From: JAZDLC01 sp043802345
GTDB lineage: Bacteria > Planctomycetota > B15-G4 > JADJEK01
Assembly (NCBI GenBank): GCA_043802345.1
Contig: JAZDLC010000492.1
Coordinates: forward strand, 1-5,317
Length of the DNA: 5,317 bases
Direction: 5' to 3'
Position 1 is the first letter of the stretch. Every line of letters starts with the position of its first letter. The notes under the pieces are model-generated. The model searched no databases. It worked only from the letters and a program-made list of their open reading frames with translations, and had not been told where the DNA came from. Below are positions 1-5,317 of the stretch, piece after piece. The translations under genes were made by a program, and so were the position numbers.

Positions 1-295
1 CCTGGATCAGACCGATCGGTACTTTGGACGCCAGGGAGGGCGCCGGACCTGGGAATGGACGGTGGTCCTCGGCGGCGACCCCGCTCTCAGGGCGGAGATC
101 GCCCAGGTGACGTACCACCTTCATCCGACCTTCCCGAGTCCGGATCGCGTGGTTCACTGCACGCCGGACCTGCGATTCTCCCACACCGCGCGTGGTTGGG
201 GGACCTTCCCCTTGACAGCCACGGTCCTGTTCCGGGACGGCACGAGCCGGCAACTGGCGACGCACCTCCGGTTCGCGTCGCCGTGCACGGACTGA
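1..295 (+). CDS. pYEATS-domain protein, C-terminal fragment
   Basis: The open frame starts at base 2 with no start codon in view and ends at TGA 293-295, giving 97 visible residues. Their pattern matches the prokaryotic YEATS (pYEATS) beta-sandwich. An entry strand contains TWEWTVVLGG (residues 16-25). It is followed by a helix-like DPALRAEIAQ, the hallmark VTYHLHPTFPSP (36-47), a GWGTFPL turn (65-71), a strand ending in LFRDG, and a final strand ATHLRF. Eukaryotic YEATS domains bind acylated lysines. The ligand of the bacterial version is not established, and as I recall, comparative genomics has linked pYEATS to signalling and predicted immune or conflict proteins. The domain lies at the very C-terminus, so any effector, membrane or enzymatic domain would be upstream, outside the window. 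An ATG at 55 belongs to another frame and is not the start. The domain call is fairly secure; the role of the whole protein is unknown. Confidence 0.8.
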   Translation, partial: LDQTDRYFGRQGGRRTWEWTVVLGGDPALRAEIAQVTYHLHPTFPSPDRVVHCTPDLRFSHTARGWGTFPLTATVLFRDGTSRQLATHLRFASPCTD

Positions 296-301
296 TCCGA
301 A

Positions 302-325
302 TCCCGTACACGTACGTGTGCGGGA
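302..325. repeat. 24-bp near-perfect palindrome downstream of the pYEATS gene
   Basis: The 24 bases are self-complementary except for one symmetric pair (T307 and G320), which would still form a U-G wobble in RNA. The central 12 bases, ACACGTACGTGT (308-319), are a perfect palindrome. The element begins 7 nt after the pYEATS stop codon and lies about 107 nt before the ankyrin ATG. As RNA it would form a 10-bp stem with a GUAC loop. No T-tract follows on either strand, so it is not a standard intrinsic terminator. It could be a dimeric-repressor operator for the ankyrin gene, or a 3' stabilising hairpin for the pYEATS mRNA. Confidence 0.6.
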
Positions 326-418
326 AGATCTCCGCGTGTCGCGTAGAATTCGCAGGCAACTGGCATAGAGTGGTTTGCATCAGGAAGAACCAGACACCGA
401 ACCTCTCGACCCCCCGGC

Positions 419-423
419 AGGAG
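419..423 (+). promoter_or_regulatory. Ribosome-binding site deciding the ankyrin gene start
   Basis: AGGAG lies 8 nt before ATG 432. The longer in-frame alternative, TTG at 375, adds 19 low-complexity residues and has no purine-rich Shine-Dalgarno sequence at the right distance. The ATG is therefore preferred. Confidence 0.7.
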
Positions 424-431
424 TCAAACCG

Positions 432-1994
432 ATGGCGCAATACGACGACTTCTCTTCGACCGAGCCGCTGGTGCGGGCGGCCCTGGAGGGCAACCTCGAC
501 CGCCTCCGGCAGATCTTCCACGACTGTTCTGATGACGAGAAGGCACGCTCCCTGACAGGCGCGGCCGCGGTGGGTCATGCGGAGATCGTCCGCGAATTGC
601 TGTCGCTGGGAGTGGACCCGGACAAACCGGCCGAGATCGTGGGTCTCTCCGCGGCGGCGCCGCCGCTCTACTTCGCCCTCCTTTGCGGCATGCATGGGGT
701 TGCGCGGCTGCTCGTCGATGCGGGAGCCAGCATGGACGCCACCGAGCCGGGCAACGGCCACTCGATCCTCGCCGAGCTGGTTCACGATTCCGCTCCGATC
801 GAGATCCTCGATGCCGCGCTGGAGCTGGGGGCGGATGTCAATGACGGCGGCCTCTCCGGCTACACGCCGCTGGGAGCGGCCCTCTACCGATCGCGCGGGG
901 CGGTCGCCAGGTGGCTGGTCGGGAAGGGAGCCGATCCGAACAAGGGGAGGACTACCTGGGACGCCTTCACTTTCAGCGGAATCGTGCCGCTCCGGCTGGT
1001 CATCGAGGCGGGGGCGGACATCGGCAGGCGGTACCTGCCGGATGTGACGCTGCTCGAACTGGCCGCCGAGTACAACCGTCCGCTCCACTTCGACTACCTG
1101 CTCGCCAAGGGATGTGATCCGTCGCGGCTGGAGGCCGATCTTCCCCTGGCATCCTCGGCGGGGCTGACGCACGCCGTGAAGAGCCTGCTCGCGAAGGGAG
1201 AGCAGGCTGTCGACCAGCCGGATCGCCATGGCCGGACCCCGCTCGCGATGGCTGTTGCGTCCGATCGCACCGAGGTCGTCCGGCTCCTGCTGGAAGCGGG
1301 AGCCGACCCGAACCAGCTCTTCGTTTGTGAGTGGCAGGAGCCTGATTGGGGCGAGATGCAACTGTTCCACCATCACATCAGCTCCTGGCACGAGGACCAA
1401 TCGAGCATGTTGGCCATCGCCGTGTGTCAGGAGAACTACGTGGCGACCGCCATGCTGCTCGATGCCGGCGCCGATCCGAACCTGACGGCCAGCAGTTGGA
1501 CGCCGCTCCATTTCGCCTGCGCCAACGGTCTCGAGATCCTCGCCGAGATGCTTCTCCTGGGCGGGGCGGGTCTGGAGGCGCGCAACGAGCAGGGGAACAC
1601 GCCGCTCCTGCTCGCGGTCGACTGGGAGAAGCCGAGGGTCTATCAGGTGCTCAAGCAGTACGGCGCCGATCTGCGGGCGGTGGATGAAGAGGGCTTCACC
1701 GCTCTCGCCATCGCGGCGCTCAACGGGAATGCCGAACTGGTCCAGGCTCTCCTGGACGATGGGCTCGACCCGGATCAGGCGAACCAGGATGGCTTCACGC
1801 CCCTGATGCAGGCCGCGGAGGGGTGCCAACTGGAGACGGTCCGCGTATTGCTCCGAAGGGGAGCGGATCCGTCACTCCGTGACTCGAAGGGGCGCACCGC
1901 CCTCGATCTCGCGATCGAACAGGGGAACGAGTGTGAGCCGGAGGATGACGCGGAATGGGACGATCTCGTCGAGTTCCTGCGCACGAATTCCTGA
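432..1994 (+). CDS. Ankyrin-repeat protein, 520 aa
   Basis: The 520-residue protein is built almost wholly of ankyrin repeats, the 33-residue helix-turn-helix modules that form protein-binding solenoids. Repeat signatures are visible throughout: GHAEIVRELLSLGVDP (48-63), GVARLLVDAGAS (89-100), LELGADVN (130-137), GYTPLGAAL (143-151), LVGKGADPN (162-170), GRTPLAMAVASDRTEVVRLLLEAGADPN (267-294), MLLDAGADPN (341-350), WTPLHFACANG (356-366), GNTPLLLAV (388-396), GFTALAIAALNGNAELVQALLDDGLDPD (421-448), GFTPLMQAA (454-462) and VRVLLRRGADP (470-480). I count roughly 12-14 repeats, some degenerate. The chain ends in an acidic cap (ECEPEDDAEWDD). There is no signal peptide or membrane segment, so it is probably cytoplasmic. 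Around 295-325 a non-repeat insert with LFHHHISSWH interrupts the array. No catalytic domain is seen, which suggests a scaffold, inhibitor or immunity-type binding protein; the partner is unknown. A TTG start at 375 would give 539 residues. Confidence 0.9.
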   Translation: MAQYDDFSSTEPLVRAALEGNLDRLRQIFHDCSDDEKARSLTGAAAVGHAEIVRELLSLGVDPDKPAEIVGLSAAAPPLYFALLCGMHGVARLLVDAGASMDATEPGNGHSILAELVHDSAPIEILDAALELGADVNDGGLSGYTPLGAALYRSRGAVARWLVGKGADPNKGRTTWDAFTFSGIVPLRLVIEAGADIGRRYLPDVTLLELAAEYNRPLHFDYLLAKGCDPSRLEADLPLASSAGLTHAVKSLLAKGEQAVDQPDRHGRTPLAMAVASDRTEVVRLLLEAGADPNQLFVCEWQEPDWGEMQLFHHHISSWHEDQSSMLAIAVCQENYVATAMLLDAGADPNLTASSWTPLHFACANGLEILAEMLLLGGAGLEARNEQGNTPLLLAVDWEKPRVYQVLKQYGADLRAVDEEGFTALAIAALNGNAELVQALLDDGLDPDQANQDGFTPLMQAAEGCQLETVRVLLRRGADPSLRDSKGRTALDLAIEQGNECEPEDDAEWDDLVEFLRTNS

Positions 1995-2071
1995 TTCTTT
2001 CGCGATTCCATGTCCGGCTGGATCGGGGCCGGCAATCCCCCTGCTGACCTGAAGTCCTTCAATTCCCGAAC

Positions 2072-2077
2072 AAGGAG
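2072..2077 (+). promoter_or_regulatory. Ribosome-binding site of the exported protein gene
   Basis: AAGGAG lies 6 nt upstream of ATG 2084. It is a near-consensus Shine-Dalgarno sequence that fixes the start directly in front of the signal peptide. Confidence 0.75.
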
Positions 2078-2083
2078 CCGATC

Positions 2084-2755
2084 ATGTCAGCAACCAGTAG
2101 CAACTCTCCTCTTTCCCTGCGGCTCGTGCCGCTGTTCGCCCTCCTGTTCTCCGCGCCCGCGATGGCGGGGAACGACGTCTGGTATCCCGTGAACCCGTAC
2201 CATGGCCGGGCTTCCTTCGACAAGCCGCCGGTGGAGCGGCCCAGGGCGACTCAGCCGCTTCCAAACTACCAGTGGAATGAGTACCCGAATGGCCCGAACG
2301 GCCCGCGCGTGGTCAAGATCGTGCTCAGCCATGACGATCTGTTGCGGGCGGAGAACCGCATGCTGGACGGTCTTCTCGCAGACGAGCGAGAAGCGGCTCT
2401 GGAACTGAGAAGGGCCGAGGATGTGGTCTTCGGTCTTTCGCAACGCCTGAGTCGGTTGGCCCCTTTCCGGCAGGCCAGCCGCCAGCATTACGAGACCTGG
2501 ATCGATCTCGTGGATGAGAAGAACAGGTTCGATGCGCATGCCACTGAGGTGCGAAGGTTTCTGGAGAACTGCCGATTGTTCCAGGAGAACCTCCACCGCA
2601 TGCTCTCCAGGCCGCAGCCGACGACCGTGGTGGTGAACGTCCGGAACCACCAGAACCGTGAGTACATCCCCACCGACTACCTCCGCCAGAAGGCGATCGA
2701 GCACGTCCTGGCGAATCCCGAGGGGGCGGGGGAGACGCTTCGCCTCGAGTTCTGA
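2084..2755 (+). CDS. Exported protein of unknown family, 223 aa
   Basis: The protein starts with a Sec signal peptide. A polar N-region is followed by a hydrophobic core (LRLVPLFALLF, 12-22) and a signal peptidase I site, APAMA before GN (cleavage after residue 28). No cysteine sits at the cleavage site, so it is not a lipoprotein. The mature N-terminus (29-75) is rich in Pro, Tyr, Asn and Gly (for example VWYPVNPYHG and NEYPNGPNGP) and is probably extended. Residues 82-175 are rich in charged and leucine residues and look helical, possibly coiled coil (LLRAENRMLDGLLADEREAALELRRAEDVV, then FLENCRLFQENLHRML). A short TTVVVNVRN strand follows near 180-188. I recognise no family and no catalytic motif. 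It begins 89 bp after the ankyrin gene in the same direction, so co-transcription is possible. A periplasmic structural or adaptor role is only a guess. Confidence 0.8.
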   Translation: MSATSSNSPLSLRLVPLFALLFSAPAMAGNDVWYPVNPYHGRASFDKPPVERPRATQPLPNYQWNEYPNGPNGPRVVKIVLSHDDLLRAENRMLDGLLADEREAALELRRAEDVVFGLSQRLSRLAPFRQASRQHYETWIDLVDEKNRFDAHATEVRRFLENCRLFQENLHRMLSRPQPTTVVVNVRNHQNREYIPTDYLRQKAIEHVLANPEGAGETLRLEF

Positions 2756-2776
2756 ACGCGGGGTGAAGTCTCTGGT

Positions 2777-2793
2777 CGCGGCCAACGGCCGCG
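2777..2793. repeat. Short GC-rich hairpin in the convergent intergenic region
   Basis: Seven bases, CGCGGCC (2777-2783), and their exact complement (2787-2793) flank an AAC loop, 22 nt after the stop of the exported protein gene. On the plus strand only a mildly T-rich stretch (CTCTTCGTGTTCCT) follows, not a clean T-tract. It may contribute to transcription termination, but it is not a consensus intrinsic terminator. Confidence 0.4.
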
Positions 2794-2800
2794 CCGTGCT

Positions 2801-2862
2801 CTTCGTGTTCCTCGTGGTCAAGTACTCGACCCCAGACCTACCTGACCACGAAGGACACGAAG
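2801..2862. repeat. Long inverted repeat with 9-nt periodic arms (CCACGAAGGACACGAAG type)
   Basis: A 20-base left arm (2801-2820) and a 20-base right arm (2843-2862) are complementary at 18 positions, and one of the two differences is a G-U pair. They are separated by a 22-nt loop. The arms are themselves built of 9-nt units: on the right GACCACGAA, GGACACGAA and then the related GGGGCCGAA. The element sits between two convergent genes, 45 nt after the plus-strand stop and 20 nt beyond the minus-strand stop, which fits a bidirectional terminator or a dispersed REP-like element. From memory, arms of this CACGAAGGACACGAAG type recur between genes in several high-GC environmental bacteria; this was not checked. 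Confidence 0.6.
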
Positions 2863-2882
2863 GGGCCGAAGGGAGGGGAGAA

Positions 2883-4562
2883 CTACCGGAAGTCGTTGAC
2901 GAGGGTGAGATCGCAGCGGAACTCCTCGGAGCGGTCGTAGAGCAGAGTCTCCCCGTCCGGGGAGAGGGCCAGGTTGGAACAGCCGAAGCCGGGGAGGACG
3001 GCGATCTTCCTCGCCTCCTGGGTGGCGTAGTCGAGGAGGTACATCTCCCGGGTCGTCGCGCTGGCGGACTTGACGAGATAGACGCCGTTCTCCGCGGCAA
3101 CATAAGCGAGCCATCCGGCCGTGACGCTCCCCTCGACGAGGCAGGTTGCGGAGCCGGCTCGATCCCACTTCCAGATGCCGGCCAGATCGGCTCTGAGCAA
3201 GGTGAGAGAGCTGCCATCTCGCGCCTCGTGAAGAAGCACTTGCGCGTCGAGCGGGAACTGCGAGGCGTCCCGGCCGTCCGGACGAACCTGCCACATTCGC
3301 CAACCCTCGGGGGAGTCGGCCATGAAGTAGATCCAGTGACCGTCCCGGGACCAGGCCGAGGCGATCTCGTGCCGCCCGCTGTTCCGCAGCCGGCGGGCCT
3401 GGCCGGAGGCGACGCTCAGGAGATGGAGCTGAGCATGACCGTCGACGAGGCCGGAGAAGACGATCTCCTCTCCATCCGCCGACCAGCTCGGCTGCCAGAT
3501 GTAGACGCCGTTCAGGGAGGTCAGCCGGCGCTCGCGGCTGCCGTCCGCGTTCGACATCCAGATCTCGGGAGTGCCGGAGCGATTCGAGATGAACGCGATC
3601 TTCTCACCGTCTGGCGAGAAGGTGGACTGGGTGTCATTCCTGGTCGAGTTGACCAGGGGAGCGGTGTCGAGCTGTGGTGTGCCGCTGCCCGGCTGCCGGA
3701 TTCGCCAGATGTTGAAGTCGACCGCCTGCGCCTCGTACACCAACCGGTTGCCGGTGCCGGCCAGCGAGGGGTGCCGCGCCGGGATCCCCTCGTTCGGGAG
3801 CCAGCTCAGGGTGCCGTCCGCCACCATGACCCGCCGCAGGCCGGGCGTGGTGACCGGGATCGATGCGAAGATGATCTCGCGACCGTCAGGCATCCAGTCC
3901 AACCCATTGATCAGCCGTTGCGCGGACGTGAGCCTGCGCGACGGGCCGCCGCCGGATGGCAGCAGGAAGATGTCCTGGAGACCGGCCCGATCCGCCCCGA
4001 CATATGCAATCCACTCGCCATCGGGTGAGACGCGCGGTTCATTCACCGAGGCATGCCCCTCCCCGGTCATCTCGACGACAGTGACCTCCAGCGATTCCAG
4101 GTCCAGCCGCCGGATCTCCGCCGCCAACCCGGTGACCTCTGGGGTGGCGAAGGCGAGCCAGCTCGCATCGGGAGACCAGTCGAGGTTCTGTACGGTGGTG
4201 GCGACCGCACAGAGGTTCTGGACCTCGCCGCCGAGGCTGGAGATCCTGCAGATCGTGCTGCCGGCGTGATCTTCTTCGATTCTGACGAAGGCCAGGAACT
4301 TCCCGTCTGGCGACCAGCTCGGACTGATCTCGGCCGCGGGGTCGCTGGTGACGCGTAAAGGCGGCTCGCGGCCGATCTGCTTGACGTAGATGTCGAGCGA
4401 TCCGTGGTCGGGGTCGGTCCAGGCGAATGCAACTTTGGTCCCGTCGGGTGAGAAGGCCGGGTAGACCTCGCTCGACGGATAGGTCGTGAAGGGGACCCCC
4501 CGCAGAATCACGGAGCTCGGCAGGTCGCCGGGGCCGCCGTCGTCCGAGCGAAGAGCGACCAC
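2883..4562 (-). CDS. TolB/PD40-type beta-propeller, detached sensor half of a membrane-bound wHTH regulator
   Basis: The 559-residue reading carries many PD40/TolB-like propeller blades. Each is marked by an SPDG-type turn: FSPDG (37-41), WSPDG (83-87), WSPDA (129-133), VSPDG (178-182), WMPDG (223-227), FSPDG (315-319), WSADG (360-364), WSRDG (404-408) and LSPDG (533-537). LDIYVKQIG and PLRVTSDPAAEISPSWSPDG are typical of the propellers attached to CadC-like regulators. In such proteins the propeller is extracytoplasmic and is presumed to sense a ligand or partner. It has no signal peptide of its own. It lies in the same frame as the winged-helix/membrane half and begins one codon after that half's TAG, so it is best read as the C-terminal part of a single 736-codon gene. 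The nominal GTG start at 4562 is preceded by AGGA only 2 nt away, too close for good initiation. Independent translation would probably leave it in the cytoplasm. No further frame damage is seen before TAG 2885-2883. Confidence 0.8.
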   Translation of the reverse strand: MVALRSDDGGPGDLPSSVILRGVPFTTYPSSEVYPAFSPDGTKVAFAWTDPDHGSLDIYVKQIGREPPLRVTSDPAAEISPSWSPDGKFLAFVRIEEDHAGSTICRISSLGGEVQNLCAVATTVQNLDWSPDASWLAFATPEVTGLAAEIRRLDLESLEVTVVEMTGEGHASVNEPRVSPDGEWIAYVGADRAGLQDIFLLPSGGGPSRRLTSAQRLINGLDWMPDGREIIFASIPVTTPGLRRVMVADGTLSWLPNEGIPARHPSLAGTGNRLVYEAQAVDFNIWRIRQPGSGTPQLDTAPLVNSTRNDTQSTFSPDGEKIAFISNRSGTPEIWMSNADGSRERRLTSLNGVYIWQPSWSADGEEIVFSGLVDGHAQLHLLSVASGQARRLRNSGRHEIASAWSRDGHWIYFMADSPEGWRMWQVRPDGRDASQFPLDAQVLLHEARDGSSLTLLRADLAGIWKWDRAGSATCLVEGSVTAGWLAYVAAENGVYLVKSASATTREMYLLDYATQEARKIAVLPGFGCSNLALSPDGETLLYDRSEEFRCDLTLVNDFR

Positions 4563-4565
4563 GTC

Positions 4566-4568
4566 CTA
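4566..4568 (-). other. In-frame amber codon splitting the regulator gene
   Basis: Read on the minus strand, the frame runs GGG-CTC-TAG-GAC-GTG. TAG follows the last leucine of the membrane helix directly, and the same frame continues into the propeller. A single base change would remove it: TGG (Trp) is one transition away (plus-strand C to T at 4567), and CAG (Gln) is another single change. It may be a nonsense mutation, an assembly error, or a readthrough site. Confidence 0.85.
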
Positions 4569-5093
4569 GAGCCCGCCGACGAGCAGGGCAGCGGCGAGCA
4601 GAGTCCCCAGGAGATACGGGACCGGCCAGGAACTCCGCCGGGCCGGCCCGGTCGGTTGCGGGTCGCGCCCCCTGCCCTCGCTGTCGATTCCGCCGTTCCC
4701 GTTCTTGCCGGCCAGTTCTCCGTCACCCAGCGCGGAAACGGGCGCCACCAGCCGGTACCCGACCTTGCGAATCGTCTCGATGGAGTGCGACGACCGGGCA
4801 TCGTCGCCCAGCAGCCGCCGCAGCTCGGAAATGGCGACGGTCAACCCTTCCTCGGCGATCTCGACATCGCCCCAGATCGTGTTCAAGAGGGTCCCGCGCG
4901 AGATCACCTGGCCGGGCTGATGGGCCAGACAGACGAGCACGTGCATGACCCGGGGGCGAACCTGGATCGAACGGTCCTCCTGGACCAGGCGGTTCAGGTC
5001 GGTGCGAACCAGCCATGCGCCCACGCGAAACGGCGGCACCGCCTGAGGGTCGGTCGGAAGAAGGTCATTGGCATTGTCCAAGTCGCTCTCCAA
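4566..5093 (-). CDS. CadC-like transcriptional regulator: winged-helix DNA-binding domain plus membrane anchor, truncated by amber codon
   Basis: Residues 22-118 form an OmpR/PhoB-type winged helix (Trans_reg_C). The domain opens with FRVGAWLVRTDLNRLV and continues with VRPRVMHVLVCLAHQPGQVISR. After the IWGD turn comes the recognition helix region, EEGLTVAISELRRLLGDD (81-98). It closes with the wing IETIRKVGYRLVAPV (105-119). A charged, Gly-rich linker (120-155) leads to one hydrophobic segment, WPVPYLLGTLLAAALLVGGL (156-175), after which TAG ends the frame. No phosphoacceptor receiver domain is present, so this is a one-component membrane regulator like CadC or ToxR, with the DNA-binding part in the cytoplasm. 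The sensor propeller lies in frame just downstream (2883-4562). The first possible start is TTG 5093, since an in-frame TGA lies at 5120-5118. TTG 5081 is better placed behind a GGAG, giving 171 residues. It is divergent from the secreted gene at 5227, a plausible target. Confidence 0.85.
   Translation of the reverse strand: MESDLDNANDLLPTDPQAVPPFRVGAWLVRTDLNRLVQEDRSIQVRPRVMHVLVCLAHQPGQVISRGTLLNTIWGDVEIAEEGLTVAISELRRLLGDDARSSHSIETIRKVGYRLVAPVSALGDGELAGKNGNGGIDSEGRGRDPQPTGPARRSSWPVPYLLGTLLAAALLVGGL
5088..5091 (-). promoter_or_regulatory. Ribosome-binding site favouring TTG 5081 as regulator start
   Basis: On the minus strand GGAG (5091-5088) is followed by a 6-nt spacer, AGCGAC, and then TTG at 5081. 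The upstream TTG at 5093 has only AGG directly abutting it. No in-frame ATG is available near the N-terminus, so a TTG start is likely either way. Confidence 0.5.
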
Positions 5094-5214
5094 CCTGGTT
5101 TTAGAGAGATTTAACGTTCATTTGAGCCGCCCTTCAGGCGCGAGGCCACGGGAAAGCTTCCAGTTGCCGGCCTGTCAGAACACACCCGGCGAGAGGGGGC
5201 AGGCTTTCTTCTCT
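5094..5214. promoter_or_regulatory. Divergent intergenic region, probable promoters and operator
   Basis: The space between the regulator and the secreted gene holds an AT-rich stretch (5097-5123) that contrasts with the GC-rich surroundings. It contains TTTAGA (5100), TTTAAC (5110) and TTTGAG (5121), three similar hexamers spaced 10 and 11 bp apart on the same face of the helix. OmpR-family winged helices commonly bind direct repeats with this phasing. I could not pick out a convincing -35/-10 pair on either strand. Promoter activity is inferred from the divergent layout. Confidence 0.35.
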
Positions 5215-5220
5215 GGAGGA
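5215..5220 (+). promoter_or_regulatory. Ribosome-binding site of the secreted protein gene at 5227
   Basis: GGAGGA lies 6 nt upstream of ATG 5227. It is an almost ideal Shine-Dalgarno sequence and supports this short, window-truncated reading frame as a real gene start. Confidence 0.75.
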
Positions 5221-5226
5221 TTCCAC

Positions 5227-5317
5227 ATGCGCGGGTCGAGCAGACGCGTTTCCATTCAATACGTCACGATGTTGTTGTTTGTCGCCACCTTGTCGGCCGG
5301 CGTCCAGGCCCAGGTCG
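5227..5317 (+). CDS. Secreted protein, N-terminal fragment (signal peptide only)
   Basis: Thirty codons are visible before the window ends. They form a clear Sec signal peptide: a basic N-region MRGSSRR, a hydrophobic core around YVTMLLFVATLSAG (12-25), and a likely signal peptidase I site, VQA before QV (cleavage after residue 28). The ATG is well supported by the GGAGGA in front of it. No part of the mature domain is in view, so the function cannot be stated. The gene is divergent from the membrane-bound winged-helix regulator and is a candidate for control by it. Confidence 0.7.
   Translation, partial: MRGSSRRVSIQYVTMLLFVATLSAGVQAQV

Noticed and set aside
344..349. TAGAAT as a -10 promoter element for the ankyrin gene
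   Set aside because: No acceptable -35 hexamer lies 16-18 bp upstream (the sequence there is CGGGAA), so it cannot be supported alone.
375..431. N-terminal extension of the ankyrin protein from TTG 375
   Set aside because: It has no ribosome-binding site, and its low-complexity sequence adds nothing to the repeat fold. ATG 432 has AGGAG at the right spacing.
87..1829. Long open frame on the minus strand (580 codons) opposite the ankyrin gene
   Set aside because: It overlaps the ankyrin and pYEATS coding regions. Its translation is Arg/Gly/Pro-rich with no domain, as expected for an antisense frame in high-GC DNA, while the plus-strand product has clear ankyrin repeats.
2014..2032. Possible terminator hairpin after the ankyrin gene (CCGGC / GCCGG)
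   Set aside because: It has only a 5-bp stem with a 9-nt loop and no T-tract. This is common by chance in GC-rich DNA.
2087..3217. Minus-strand open frame of 376 codons across the exported protein gene and the convergent gap
   Set aside because: It spans two real genes and the inverted-repeat region and shows no recognisable motif. The plus-strand frame at 2084 has a signal peptide and a good ribosome-binding site.
2658..4028. Plus-strand open frame of 456 codons
   Set aside because: It is antisense to the propeller gene, whose SPDG repeat pattern is unmistakable. Its HEGHEG stretch is just a reading of the inverted repeat at 2801-2862.
4508..4801. Minus-strand frame running across the amber codon in another frame, which might suggest a programmed frameshift around the stop
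   Set aside because: Its translation is Arg/Ser/Pro-rich with no link to the propeller. Both real halves already share one frame, so no frameshift is needed.

Overview
This is a high-GC bacterial window. It holds five protein-coding loci: a truncated one at each end, two complete genes, and one gene split in two by a single in-frame stop codon. No rRNA, tRNA, CRISPR array, transposase or phage gene was recognised. The large regulator on the minus strand has an OmpR-type winged helix, one membrane segment and a TolB/PD40-type beta-propeller. I recall this architecture as especially common in Acidobacteriota and in some other high-GC, soil- or sediment-type lineages. The organism assignment is therefore a tentative inference: no marker gene is present.

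Layout, left to right. Bases 1-295 carry the C-terminal end of a protein with a prokaryotic YEATS (pYEATS) domain. The gap after it holds a 24-bp near-perfect palindrome at 302-325. A 520-residue cytoplasmic ankyrin-repeat protein follows (432-1994; ATG start with a good ribosome-binding site). After 89 bp comes a 223-residue exported protein of unknown family with a signal peptide and a helical middle (2084-2755). Next is a 127-bp convergent intergenic region with two inverted repeats (2777-2793 and 2801-2862).

The minus strand from 5093 down to 2883 encodes the membrane-bound regulator, in two same-frame halves. The DNA-binding plus transmembrane half (4566-5093) ends in TAG immediately after the membrane helix. 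The propeller half (2883-4562) continues in the same frame. Downstream of 5093, and divergent from it, is the start of another secreted protein (from 5227), separated by 134 bp that include an AT-rich stretch with phased TTTRRV repeats.

How the genes relate. The ankyrin and exported-protein genes are codirectional and could be co-transcribed, but nothing in them points to a shared pathway. The regulator and the secreted gene at 5227 form a classic divergent regulator/target arrangement, so the regulator may control that gene; this is inferred from layout only. The observation most worth checking is the amber codon between the membrane anchor and the propeller. It is either a nonsense mutation (pseudogene or polymorphism), a sequencing error, or a real split or readthrough of a one-component membrane sensor. 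No convincing new multi-gene system is visible. The pYEATS/ankyrin neighbourhood is suggestive, but it is cut by the window edge.
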